DNA of 64,000 nt from Patagioenas fasciata (lineage: Eukaryota; Chordata; Aves; Columbiformes; Columbidae): contig NC_092523.1 of the NCBI RefSeq assembly GCF_037038585.1, positions 44,233,001 to 44,297,000 of the forward strand, in the 5' to 3' direction. Shown here piece after piece: positions 27,278 through 39,200 of this stretch. Within the stretch, counting starts at the first letter, position 1; each line of letters begins with the position of its first letter. The position numbers were made by a program, and so were the translations under genes. The notes beneath the pieces are model-generated. The model saw nothing but the letters and a program-made list of their open reading frames with translations. It was not told the DNA's origin and ran no database searches.

Positions 27278-29092
27278 TGAATAACATGATGAAGGACTCT
27301 GTTTTCCTCTTGGTAAAAACAGAAAAAAAAACAAGTGGTAGGTTTAAAATCAAAACAAAACCTGTACTCATTTGAGTCAATTCAGCATCTGTGGCTCAGC
27401 AGCAAGTAAGGGGCTTAGGAATTTCACTGATTTCAGACATTTCTGTGTTTGAAATCTTTAAGCCAAGGTTCTAAAATAGGTTGATGAGACCCAGTTCCAT
27501 TATCCACTGCATACAAATAGTTTGGAGATAATCATTACCAGAAAACTGATCCAGTTGAGATGCTGAAGCTAATTTGTTTTTCCTTCTTTGTATGCAAAGC
27601 ACATATTCCTTCATTAATATAAAACTTGTCAATACTTTATGGATTTTGTGTAGCTTTTTTCCACTTTCTTAAAAGTGTGTAGTCAATGACAGTCCTTTCT
27701 CCAGTCCCCATTGAGATAAATGTCAATATTGCAACTGACTTGAAAAACCCAAACAAACTCACTTTTTAATGTACCTTAAAGGAAAAATTGATATAGTTTT
27801 TGATGACAAATGTCTTATATCAGACATACTGAATTCAACCCATATTTCTCCAAACCAAACAAAAAACCCCATAAAGAACAGATTTAGTGATAAGATAAAG
27901 GACATCTCAGTTGTAAAAATCAATAATTCTTAAGAATGAATAGATTCAAGTTGTACATTTAATGTTCTATGAAATATATGTCAACTTTCAGATATGTATT
28001 AAAGAGGTTCTGACATGTATTTCAAACTTGCTGGAAAAACAGTTTTTCTTTTTATACTGTGTGACCTATGGAATAACAAAAAAAAAAGTGGCACCTAGTG
28101 GTTTTAATGCTCCAACTTGTTGGCAAGTATTATAAATGATTGCTGCTTTTGTCAGTGCCAATGAATGCCGGTTTCAAAGCTAGAATATACAATTTGTGGA
28201 ACAGTTATAATGTGTCTCATTTTTCAGAGCCTTTAATATGTGTTAGCAACTTGTCTGTTTCTAGATTTGGTCCACAGATTTGAAAATCAATTTTCAGAAG
28301 GTTTTTTCCTATATAATTACAAAATTTTAAAAATTTCTGCTTCCATATGCCTGTCATCTTGTCTTTAAGTTTGCATAACTTATGTTAAAGTAATTATTCC
28401 TTTGGGTTACAGCACCTGTATAGGCATCAGCTATTGAACAAAGATGTTTCCATTCCCTGTCTAAGATTTCCCTGTTAAATCATACATCGTTTTCATTTCT
28501 CTGGATCTTTATGACTTTCTGCTGTGATTTCTAAAGTGGCAAATTTACAGTTTCCAAATGGAAATGTCTCATGGCTAAAGACCAATAAGATAGTGAGTAC
28601 TGAGCCAGTAAGCACAGTGCAATGCTCTGTGTCCAGTCTAGTTTTATTACTTATTTAGGTAATTTTCCTCTGGGTGTGATTAGCACAATCAATGAACAGA
28701 CTGTGTCTAACAATGCTTGTTATATGCCTATACTTTCATTTCATAAACAAACATGTTTCCTTTCTGAACACAATTTTACATGTATGATTGAAATTTCTTT
28801 CCCATTTAATTATTTTTGTCTACCCTTTGATCATCAAACAAGTCCCAATTTCTTTTATGATATGATCATTGAACCAGATTGAAAATGGTAGACCCCCAAA
28901 TCTATGTAGTATTTTCAGTACTGTTAATACACTATGGTCGAAAATATGATATGTGTCTGAAATGGTGAATAAACTCAGTGCTGTAAAGAAGTGAATGTTT
29001 ATCACAATGTGTGATCAGACTGCAATGGGACCAAAATGTAATAATTGAAGAATAATTATTTTAATATGCTGCTGTGTGATTACCTTTTAGGA

Positions 29093-29125
29093 ATGTCCTA
29101 GGGACATTATTTTATGTCCTAGGGA
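29093..29125. repeat. Spaced 12-bp direct repeat
   Basis: The same 12-mer occurs at 29093-29104 and 29114-29125, exactly 21 bp apart, about two helical turns. The first copy lies inside a 7-bp dyad (29092-29108). It may be chance or a paired protein-binding site. Confidence 0.5.
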
Positions 29126-30017
29126 ATCTGAGAAAAATGGACCCTTTCCCAGAATGTTTTTTCAGCTTCTGTATAAAATTTTGTTGTTAATTTTACATAT
29201 TCTACAGCATATTCTATGGGAAAAGCATGATTCTCTAGAAAATTTATTTGGTTTTTAGAATACTGTCTGTAGGACTCGTGTACTTCTGCAAAGCTTATTC
29301 ACTTAATTCTTAATGAATCCAAGTGGCTTTCATAAAGAGTTTTCACATAAACAGTACAGGTTAGAGAGCAAGGCTGTAATTTACACTACTAGTGTATAGT
29401 AAGCATATGAAACTAAAAAAAATATAATTATATAATGTTCAGTTGAAAAGACAATTTCAGAGATCGCATTAGATGACAAGGCTTGGAGTGATACACTTAG
29501 AAAAAAGCTTCCTGTAAACAAATCTTGCTGTTTTGACTTGAATTCCTCCAGACTCCAAATCCGTACTGTGTTTCCACCAAAGATAGCGAGATCTAGTATT
29601 CCCCTCTCATAAGAATACTTAGTGGGGAAAAAAAAATCCACTTACATGTAGAAAATGAGTGAGCTACTGCAACTGTTTGTTTGGTTTTGTTTGGTTGGTT
29701 TTTTACCTTTATGGGTTTTTATACCTATAGAGTATGGCATGCATAGTTTCTTGTATTACTTGCCAGTTATTGATAGCAGAATGGAAATGTGAATCCTTCT
29801 TCTGCTGCTGCGTATTTACCCCTTGAAAAGGTGGAAATGATGAAAATTAGGGCAGGAACATTGACAAATAAATTGCAGCACTGATGTCTTTAAGCAAGTA
29901 GGATGATTAACTTGGCTGTAAAGGTGCCTGAATCAGCAACTTTGAACATTGTGACTTGTGAGGTAAACAATGAAATATCATGTGTTTCTATTGATATCCT
30001 GGTTAGCTAAGCATAAC

Positions 30018-30039
30018 TTTTTTTTTTTTTTTTTTTTTT
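30018..30039. repeat. Homopolymer T22
   Basis: Twenty-two consecutive T, the longest homopolymer in the window. No retroposed sequence is recognisable on either side. Confidence 0.85.
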
Positions 30040-33000
30040 ACTATTATAAGAAATTGCATCATCAAAAGCCACTTGATGTGTGGGTTTCCCAGTATTTCAA
30101 AATACAAGGCACTTACTTTGCATTTGCAGAACAATTCAAATTCTTCATGCGCAATTTATACTTATTTGTTCTTGTGCCACATTGCCCTTGATATAAAATA
30201 GGATTTTTCTCTTTTTGATACATTGCCTCTTGATATATCTGCAGAAGCCAGTCATATCAAACCTTGGACTTGACTTTAGGTAGGCTAAAAGCCTAACTCT
30301 TCTCTCCCATAGTATCTATTTCTCTGCCAGATCTATAGCTCTTCTCTCTGTCTGTAGCAGGAGTGATCTGAAGATGCATTTGCAAAATCTGAAAGCGCTT
30401 TGAGCCTTCTGTGGTGTCAGAAATGCTTCTTTCTCACTTCAGATGGAAAGAAACCCTTGCTGAGCTTCCTCAGAGGGATCTTGCTCTCTTTGAATGTGGT
30501 GCAGGGGTGCTTTGGTGCTGAGTGATGCTGCACAACAGCTTAGTCCAGCAGCAAAGAAAACCTCCTCTCTTGGGTTACCTGCGGTGTAATAACAGACAAC
30601 TTTGGATGTTCCTAATCTGGCTCAAGTGCATAGTAAAAGGCTTTAGCTTAAAAAAGACACCATTCTGACTATTCTGACGTTAAATCCTGGTAGTATGGGA
30701 GTGTTCTGAGCCCTAGAGTTTCCCATGTATCTGAATTCCTGAGTTATAATCCGCAGGAGAATGGATGTTTTAGAATGGGAGTAGAATGGAAGTGGTTAAT
30801 TTCCAAGTGATTTGCTGGGCACATTTCTTTTACAGTTGCAAAAATTTATCAACTGCCTAGATTCAGGTTATACTTTCGATTCTGCATTTAAGGGCTAGGG
30901 TGTGTGAAAAATAAGGTCTCAGGAAGGTCTGCGATGGAGACTACCAGACAGTTACAGAAATATTATTTAACAAATAAAAGCAGAATACGTGAAGGAAGGG
31001 AAGCACTTTAAAAAAATGCTTTAGGAGAGGTATTGATCTTTAGAAAGACATCTTTGACATAATTTTCAACCTGGTTTGAACAAAACATAGAGCATGTCCA
31101 ATTTATTCAAATTGCATATTGTGCTACTCTATGTAATGTCTGTATGACACTGATTAAGACTCTGTGGCCTCATCACTGAAGTGAATTTTTTATCACTGAT
31201 TAGAGTGAGATCACGATTTTTTCAGTAGCTCAATCTGGACTAATTTACAGCTACTATGAGACAGCAGATGCTCTCATCCTTTCACTAGTCTGTAACTCTC
31301 CTCTGTGAGTGTGACCAAATTGATTCTGAAGAGCACTTTGAAACTCATATGTTTGTCCAAAGATTATGCATGGTGGCATTACAGACAAATTCAATGGATA
31401 TAATGCATGTACAAAAAACCACTTTAAAATATTAGTAAGGAAACATATCTGAATACAATTTCCCAGGTTTCATTTTCTAAATACTACCAGAGTGCATGCA
31501 TAAAATTTTCCAAGTTAAACACTTTAAAATATTTTATTGTAAAAAATAATATTTAATAGTACATTAAAAATACAGTAACATTTTGTAAATATTGGTATTT
31601 TTCAAAATGTGTACATTAACACATGAAAAGTGAGAAAACACCTCTTTCTAATCCCATATCAAATATAGGAGATTACTTTGCTTCCTTAAAAAGTGAAATG
31701 AAAAAAGGCCATTAGATGTTCTGCATTTGTGTTTTTAAAATCAAAGCTTTATAATATTTCATTAAGAAAATAAAAAAAAGGCATTGAGGCCACTTTAGCA
31801 AACATTTGGATATGCAGTATGATATAAAGTCAAAGCTGTACCTGCTTTGTTTCACTTCATTTCAAAAAGCACCTATAAAGTTTCATGGTGATGTTCTTTC
31901 AATCATTCTTATCTTATTTTTCTAAAAACAAAGACTTTGTTTCATCAGATGTTGCAAGATATATAAACATCTCACCAACTCTTGATATTTTTTCCTGCCA
32001 TTTAGGAAATAAGCCATAATTCAGGAACAATAAGCTCTAATTGGGGTACATGGTGACTGCAACGCAGTACACAGTGCCTGATATGTTTTTGCATGACAAA
32101 GACCATTTGGCTATGCAATTTTTTGCAGGTATGTTTAAGAACTTTTTCTGAAATTCCTAATAATCCAAAGAAAATGATGCTGGTGTATGTTTTGGAGTGA
32201 CTGAATAAAAATAAAAGTAGTTTTGCAAAATGCTAGGAAATTGGGTGTATTTGATCTTATTTTATATATTTTTTTTAATTATCAAAACTGATTTAGATAC
32301 ATGTAAGGAAAATACATAAATCCAAACAAAATAATCTTGTTGAGGAAAAATGGATATACTGCTGAAGAATGAATATTTAAATGATGAAGGAAATAAAGAG
32401 TTATAATGGACATATGAAAAATGCTCTAGGAAATGTAAAAATCAGACTTTAAATTTACATTTCATTAAAATGAATCAGTGTATCAAAGCATACAATTGTG
32501 AAGAGTGCAAAATAGCGTTTTCAGCGGTCTGGTTAGCCTTGTTTATCACAGGCATACTGTAATATCAGCAAATGACTGTGGAATTTGTGACACTTTATTT
32601 TCCTATTCTTCATATTTATTGGGATATAACTTTTGGAAGTGAGGCCATAAATGTTTCCTTTACCTACTAAAAGACATTTCTTTGTTTTTTATTCAATAGC
32701 CGTACTGCCATTAAAACAATGAAATGTGTAATATCTGCGATATGTAGATGAGTATGTGCACTAAAGTATGCACTATGTATTATAATTTACCTGATCATGC
32801 AGCAAGCTGCTTTTTAGGATAAAGTTTGAACCACTGGAGAGCTTCGGTATAGGTAAAGTGTGTGATGCATAGTTGAACTCAAATGCAAAAAAGAATCATA
32901 CCTGAAAGTGTAAGAGTAGAATCACATGAAAATCATTGCTAACAAAAAACTTAAGCATGTAACGTAAACAATAGCATTCAGTTTACCTGGATATTTAAGC

Positions 33001-33531
33001 AGTAGGATTATTTGAAAGACATAATTGTTGCTATCAATCTATTCAGTCCATGAAAGTAGTGTTGGTCTTATTTTCTGTATCATTGTAATCTCCCTTCTGT
33101 CTCAGGAACTGTCATATTGAATGAGACTAGAAGATTATCTGGTCCAGTATTTTCATTCTAACCTTAGGAAGCATATCGCTTACTGTATCTATAGGTACAG
33201 GAAAAAAAAAAAAAATGTAAGAATTTCTGGCTTGGTCAATCTAGAATAATTTACAATTATTTTTCCTTTTGGTTCCTCTGGGTCTTAAACTGACTGCTGG
33301 ATACAAAGCTTCTACATTTAGCCCTGAATTTTTATATGTATTCCAAAATCAAGATTATTTGTACTTGTAAGAATTCAGGATATATATATATGTAAGCTAC
33401 ACATGTTCTTTTTGGATCTCTTTGAGTTTTTGACCTAAACAGCTTTCAGGAACAGTGACTTCCATTTTGCTATGTGGAAGATGAAGTATTTATGATTAAT
33501 TTACTACCCTTTAATTGATTTTTTTACCCTG

Positions 33532-33612
33532 TCACAGTATCACAGTATGTTTGGAATTGGAAGGGACCTCAAAAGATCATCCAGTCCAATGCCCCTGCTG
33601 GAGCAGGAACGC
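33532..33612 (-). other. CR1 3' UTR with terminal octamer repeat
   Basis: Between the ORF2 stop (33613-33615) and the element end lie about 80 bp of conserved CR1 3' UTR, the segment the reverse transcriptase recognises. It ends with two tandem octamers at 33532-33539 and 33540-33547 (TCACAGTA on the plus strand, TACTGTGA on the element strand). Chicken-type CR1 ends in ATTCTRTG-like octamers. The different octamer here may mark a subfamily. Confidence 0.85.
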
Positions 33613-35055
33613 CTAGGTGAGGTCGCACAGGAACATGTCCAGGCGGGTTTTGAATGTCTCCAGGGAAGGAGACTCCACAACCTCCCTGGGCATCCTGTTC
33701 CAGTGCTCTGTTACCCTCACTGAGAGGAAGTTCTTTCTCAAATTTAAATGGAACCTCTTGTGTTCCAGCTTGATCCCATTGCCCCTTGTCCTATCATTGT
33801 TTGCCACTGAGAAGAGCCTGACTCCATCCTCGTGGCACTCACCCTTTATATATTTATAAACATTAATAAGGTCACCCCTCAGTCTCCTCTTCTCCAAACT
33901 AAAGAGCCCCAGCTCCCTCAGCCTTTCTTCATAAGGGAGGTGCTCCACTCCCTTCATCATCTTTGTTGCCCTACGCTGGACCCTCTCCAGCAGTTCCCTG
34001 TCCTTCTTGAACTGAGGGGCCCAGAACTGGACACAATATTCCAGATGGGGTCTCACCAGGGTGGAGAAGAGGGGAAGGAGGACCTCTCTCGATCTACTGA
34101 TCACCCCCCTTATAATACACCCAAGGATGCCATTAGCCTTCCTGGCCACAAGGGCACAGTGCTGGCTCATGGTCATCCTGTTGTCCACCAGGACCCCCAG
34201 GTCCCTTTCCCCTACACTGCTCTCTAATAGGTCATTCCCCAACCTACACTGGAACCTGGGGTTGTTCCTATCCAGATGCAGGACTCTACACTTTCCCTTG
34301 TTAAATTCCATTAGGTTATCCCCCGCCCAACTCTCCAGCCTGTCCAGGTCCCGCTGGATGGCAGGACAGCCTTCTGGCGTGTCAGCCACTCCTCCCAGCT
34401 TAGTGTCATCAGCAAACTTGCTGATAGTACACTCAATTCCCTCGTCTAAATCGTTAATGAATATATTGAATAATATTGGCCCCAGTACTGACCCCTGAGG
34501 CACTCCACTAGATACTGGCCTCCAACTGGACTCTGCACCATTGACCACCACTCTCTGGCTTCTCTCTTTAAGCCAGTTTGCAACCCACCTCTCTACTCTA
34601 TCGTCTAGACCACACCTCCTCAATTTAGCTGTGAGGATGCTGTGAGGGACTGTGTCAAAGGCTTTACTGAAGTCAAGGTAGACCACATCCACCGCTTTGC
34701 CATCATCCATCCACCTTGTTACATTCTCATAAAAGGCTATGAGGTTGGTCAAGCATGACTTACCCTTGGTAAAGCCATGCTGACTGCCCCTAATGACCCT
34801 CTTATCCCTGATGTGCCTTGAGATGACACCAAGGATAAGCTGTTCCATTACTTTCCCAGGGACAGAGGTGAGGCTGACCGGTCTATAATTACCCGGGTCC
34901 TCCTTCTTGCCCTTTTTGAAGACTGGAGTGACATTTGCTTTCCTCCAATCTTCGGGCACCTCTCCCGTTTCCCAAGACTTGGCAAAAATGATGGAGAGCG
35001 GTCTAGCAATGGCTTCAGCCAGCTCCCTCAGCACCCGCGGATGCATCCCATCTGG
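33613..35055 (-). CDS. CR1 ORF2, reverse transcriptase part (open frame)
   Basis: About 480 codons run without a stop from the frameshift to the natural terminator TAG at 33613-33615. Counting from the Met at 35046, the template-contacting region (NYRPVSLTS) is near residues 53-61, palm motif A (YLDFSKAFD) has its catalytic Asp at 125, motif B (VPQGS) is at 182-186, and motif C is FADD at 211-214, giving the two catalytic Asp residues. The C-terminus ends in the CR1-typical [18 protein letters not shown] block at the expected distance, so the end is complete. All RT catalytic residues are intact. The Met at 35046 is not a natural start: in the family this position is internal to ORF2, downstream of the endonuclease and linker. 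The product would copy CR1 RNA at a nicked chromosomal target, but the frame is cut off from its endonuclease and is best treated as a fossil fragment. Plus-strand ORFs at 33617-34498 are shadows. Confidence 0.93.
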   Translation of the reverse strand, partial: PDGMHPRVLRELAEAIARPLSIIFAKSWETGEVPEDWRKANVTPVFKKGKKEDPGNYRPVSLTSVPGKVMEQLILGVISRHIRDKRVIRGSQHGFTKGKSCLTNLIAFYENVTRWMDDGKAVDVVYLDFSKAFDTVPHSILTAKLRRCGLDDRVERWVANWLKERSQRVVVNGAESSWRPVSSGVPQGSVLGPILFNIFINDLDEGIECTISKFADDTKLGGVADTPEGCPAIQRDLDRLESWAGDNLMEFNKGKCRVLHLDRNNPRFQCRLGNDLLESSVGERDLGVLVDNRMTMSQHCALVARKANGILGCIIRGVISRSREVLLPLFSTLVRPHLEYCVQFWAPQFKKDRELLERVQRRATKMMKGVEHLPYEERLRELGLFSLEKRRLRGDLINVYKYIKGECHEDGVRLFSVANNDRTRGNGIKLEHKRFHLNLRKNFLSVRVTEHWNRMPREVVESPSLETFKTRLDMFLCDLT

Positions 35056-36277
35056 ATTTATGGATGTCCAGAGTATTTAATTGTTCCCTAACCCAGTCCT
35101 CATCGACTAAAGCAAACTCCTCCATTAACCTGGCTTCATCCGGGGTCTCAGGGGTACAGGGTTCCCCAGGACAGCCTCCAGCAAAGTAGATAGAGACAAA
35201 GAAGGCATTCAGTAATTCTGCCTTCTCTGTGTCTTCTGCCACCAGGGCACCCACCTCGTTCATCAGTGGGCCTACATTGCCTCTGGTATTAGTTTTATCT
35301 GCTATGTATTTGAAAAAGTTCTTCTTGCTGTCCTTGACCCCTCTCGCCAGCTGTAATTCTAAGGAGGCCTTGGCTATCCTAGCTGCCTTCCTGCATCCTC
35401 TAACAGCAGCCTTATATTCCTCCCAAGTGGCCAGCCCCTGCTTCCATGACCTGTAAACTCTCCTCTTCTGCTTGAGCATACCCAACAGATCCCTATTCAA
35501 CCACGCAGGCCTTCTGGCTCCCTTCCTCGACTTCCTGCGTGTGGGGATGCTCTGATCCTGAGCATGGAAGAAGCAATCTCTGAATGCAATCCAGCTCTCT
35601 TTGGCCCCTTTTCCTTCAAGCAATCTTGCCCATGGGATTTCCCCTAGCAATTGCTTGAAAAGGCCGAAATTAGCCCTGCCAAAGTCCAGGGTTGCAATTC
35701 TACTTGCTATTCTGTTCCTGCCACACGAGATGCTGAACGCCACCACCTCGTGGTCACTGCAACCCAGGCAGCCCTCAACCTTTACTGCTTCGACCAGACC
35801 CTCTTTGTTAGTGAGGATGAGATCCAGCAGTGCACCTCTCCTGGTGGGCTCCTCCACCATCTGCATGAGGAAGTTATCATCAATGCACTGGAGGAACCTC
35901 CTGGACTGTGGCTGGCTGGCTGAATGGTCCTTCCAGCAAACATCAGGGAAGTTAAAATCACCCACAACAACCAGGGCCTGTGACTGTGAGGCCACTCTCA
36001 GCTGCCCATAGAAGGCCTCATCAACTTCCTCAGTCTGATCTGGTGGCCTGTAATAGACACCTACAACCGTATCATCCCTGCCAGCCTGTCCCTTGGTCCT
36101 GTCCCATACACTCTCAACTCGTTCCTCATCCGCTCCTGGGCAGAATTTAGTACATTGCAGTTGCTCTCTCACATAGAGAGCAACTCCACCACCACGCCTG
36201 GCTGGCCTGTCTTTCCTGAAAAGGGCGTAGCCATCCATGACCACATTCCAGTCATGTGAACTGTCCCACCACGTTTC
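35054..36277 (-). pseudogene. CR1 ORF2, endonuclease and linker part (truncated and frameshifted)
   Basis: This open frame of about 400 codons lies upstream of the RT part. It begins within the endonuclease at the ETWWD motif (36263-36277), whose Glu is the active-site acidic residue of the exonuclease-endonuclease-phosphatase fold. Counting from the GTG codon at 36244, GDFN is near residues 95-98 and the catalytic SDH is at 163-165. The Lys/Arg-rich linker before the RT follows. About the first 60-80 residues, including the first active-site Asn region, are missing through 5' truncation. The frame leaves the RT frame at 35053-35055, reads out of frame and stops just past 35015. No AUG start or promoter belongs to it. 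In intact CR1 this domain nicks the target site. Confidence 0.9.
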
Positions 36278-39200
36278 TTGCTCTGTATCAGTATCTCATC
36301 CAATTACTCTGTCTTTATAGGTTTCTGACCCAGCTAGAAAGAATATCCTCTCCTTTGATATGTGCTTTGCTTTGGGGAAAAGGGCTGGGATGGGCACTGG
36401 GATAAGGGCTTGCTCCACTTTTCTCTGTAACAATGGAGCTACACTAGCGGTTGGCAAGGACAGATGCCACAGAAAGCCTGTTGTTTCAATCAAACTCAGA
36501 AAGTCTTTAGTTGCATTTAGTTGGTTGGAGTGGCAGTCTCTAATTCACTTCCTCAGATTAAACCTATGGCCAGATTTAGGGAAAAGAAGGAGTGTTCCCT
36601 ACACCAAATTGTTTAACTCACCTGTAGTGTTTTATATGATCTTATTTCAAGGATCCTCTCAGTATTTTAACCAAGAAGTTCTGTTCTCTTGCAGGATCTC
36701 AAGACATAGGCAGTATCCTTAATCACTACAGCCTTTCTCCTCTGACATGCTTTCATTTTAAAGGCTTCTGATCCTTTATATTAATGTCACTACCCTGTGA
36801 TCAGATGCTGAGGCATGTTTCATGCATTGAGGGGTGTTTCACAACTTGTGATGGGACACTGAAGAGTGTCCCATACACTGTCTGTGTATCAGCTGTATAT
36901 CTGCCTGTATAACTGCTCTATATCTATCTGATTAATGCGGTGGAAGTGGCTTTAAAGGACTACTGCTTGGTAACCTGAGTTCCTAAATGTATGTGGAAGG
37001 GGAAGAGGGAAAAGCTGAAGAGATGGAGAATGGATACAGGGAAAGAGAAGAGTTGAGGGGGAATGTGAGTATAGTCTGCATCCTTAAGGTTTGATGTTTG
37101 CTATACTGAAAAGTGTGGCCTTAGACAAGAATTCTATTTCCAAAGGCTGTGCATGGATTTGACTTCAATTAGTCAGAAAATGTCCTGAAATTTATCCCTT
37201 CCTGCAGCCCATGCTCTAGGCTACAGAATATCTTTCTCACTGACTTGCCCAGTGACTTTAGAAATATCATATGGGGTTGTCTTCCAGCTGTGGTTTGTGG
37301 TTTTGAGACAATCCCTGTACTTCTTAAATTGAATTTGGGAAACCAAGTCAGAGGTATAGATTTCATTAAGGGGAGCACACAAGTAACATTAGATGTTTCA
37401 GTGTTGTGGAATTTAAATCCCTTTTAGATATGGATCTAAGATCTGTCTCAAATATAAGACTTTCCAAAACAATGACTTCTTACTGAATAGTCATAACTGG
37501 AAAAAAAAAATACAAGGCATGAAAAATACACACATTTAGACCATTTTTTCTTCCTCATTGAACAACAGAAATCAGAACAATTTCAGTCCAGGCAAGGTGC
37601 TTAGTTCGAACTTATTCTAAAAAAAAATCAGAGACTATCTAAAAACAAAGAATAAAATTTGGGTTGCTGTACATCGAAAGCTTAGCTGCAGGTTCTTTCA
37701 AGTTACTTCTTCACTCTTCTCTGAAGTTTTATCATGCAGGTGACATAAGGAAATATATCTTTTTTGAATGTAACAATGGTATTTTGAAGATGCTTTAAGA
37801 ATTTTATTTGCCATTTGTTTATTTCTATACTCTTGGACTAAGAAGCCAAGATACTGAACACACAATACATGCACAAGCCAGGTAGTAAAACCATCTTTTT
37901 TTTTTTTCAATACTTTTTTAGCTTTGTTTCTTTCTGAAGTACTAAGCAGGTCATGAATTCTGAAATCTAATCTTCTGTAAGTGTTAGTAATGAGACAGTG
38001 CAACAGAGGGGTATGGCCTCTTCCCACAATGCTTTACTTTGTTTATGAATTAAGTCATATGAAGTGTGGAATCTGAAATAATGCATGAAATTTTTAGATG
38101 GTGCCAACTGGCATGGCTCCATTAAAATCAAAGGAAAGACACCAGTTTTCACCACCATCTTGTGACTCACTCTCAGGGGAAATAAAATCATTAATATTGA
38201 TGTTTCAGTCATGAGTCTTTTAGATTGAACTATTGGCATGGCAAGGACAGATGCTGGTATTCCAAATCTGAGACAATTTGAGATACTATATTTTAGATTT
38301 GAGAGAATCCATAGGTTTTCTCTCTGACAGCCTTCATTGCTTTGACCCTGAATCACATTCAAGATTAGTAGAAAGGAGCTGAATAATGTGAAGTTCCTTC
38401 TGGCTGGAGTAAATTGTGAGTTGCTGCATAGCATTAGGATGAAATCTAGATTTTTTTTAAAGGCTCAGGCAGAGAAGGGGAAAATCAAATCTTTTCACTT
38501 TTATTCCTCATGAGACATACTGAATAGTACTACTGAATCCTTGTTGGTAAAATGACTATTGACAGATGCTGTAGCTACTACGTTCAGTGAAACTATTTAA
38601 GCTGATAATATGCATGTCACTTTCTGTCAGTTTACTGTAAGGTAGGTGTGGGATACCATTTTCCGAACTCAATGTGGCAATAGAAACAGTTAACTCCATG
38701 CGTGAGGATGCCTGAATGGGCTTGGAAAGAAGGGGAAGCAGCTTTGGATTTTTCTAGAACCTCTTTCATGTTTTACAAATTCCTAATACAAACTCAGAAA
38801 GCATCTAAGCAAACAAAATATAGAATAAAAAGCAGAAAAATAACTGATTTATCTGAAATGAAGGGAATCAGAGAGGCCATTTTCCGGTTTTCCCTGCAGG
38901 TACCTGTACTTTTCCCTGTGCTTATATGACAGTAATGCCAATTTTACATCAGTATGGGTGAAAGGTCATCAGACTAGGCCAATAGTGCATCATTATATGT
39001 TTTAGATAAATATACATATTGCTTATCTACTATTTCTGAATTTATTTCAGTTGTGATTTTGAGTATTACTGTTTCTTGTACTCATGTGTGGTGGTTTCTA
39101 GAACATTATATTTTTCCAAGAAGATAAGTTGCTAAGAATGATGAACATGTATTTCTAATTTTTCAATGGGCTTTTGCTTTCTCTGGTGCAGGGGTTATAA

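Larger units (their letters stand above)
27278..33531. other. AT-rich non-coding stretch
   Basis: No gene is recognised. The stretch holds T22 at 30018-30039, A14 at 33202-33215 and a spaced direct repeat at 29093-29125. A minus-strand ORF at 29381-29641 has a WD-like phrase but no credible donor, and I do not call it. The right end abuts the 3' end of the CR1 element. Confidence 0.4.
33532..36279 (-). mobile_element. CR1-type non-LTR retrotransposon (LINE), 5'-truncated
   Basis: A 2.75-kb GC-richer block in AT-rich flanks encodes, on the minus strand, an APE-like endonuclease followed by a LINE reverse transcriptase, with wording typical of amniote CR1 ([38 protein letters not shown]). The 3' end is a short UTR ending in two copies of an octamer (TCACAGTA as read on the plus strand), the CR1 style of 3' terminus instead of a poly(A) tail. 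Full-length CR1 carries ORF1 and the start of ORF2 upstream. Both are absent here: homology stops at about 36277-36279, as expected for 5' truncation during target-primed reverse transcription. The body has one frameshift and no internal stop in either frame, so this is a comparatively young copy. It cannot mobilise itself, because the endonuclease N-terminus is missing. Confidence 0.95.

Noticed and set aside
29381..29641. Minus-strand ORF with GGNTVRIWSLEEFK, a WD-repeat-like phrase, after a strong pyrimidine-AG acceptor near 29617
   Set aside because: No credible donor follows, only one partial repeat unit is present, and no partner exon was found. Worth only a quick protein search.
35240..35256. 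CTCF-like CCACCAGGG inside CR1
   Set aside because: The core mismatches the consensus and the sequence is simply CR1 coding sequence.
33617..36011. Plus-strand ORFs of 80-145 codons
   Set aside because: They are antisense shadows of the CR1 endonuclease/RT frames. The GC-rich coding strand suppresses stops on its complement.
37967..38434. 155-codon minus-strand ORF, the longest outside CR1
   Set aside because: No recognisable motif. A single ORF of this length is possible by chance in 64 kb on six frames.
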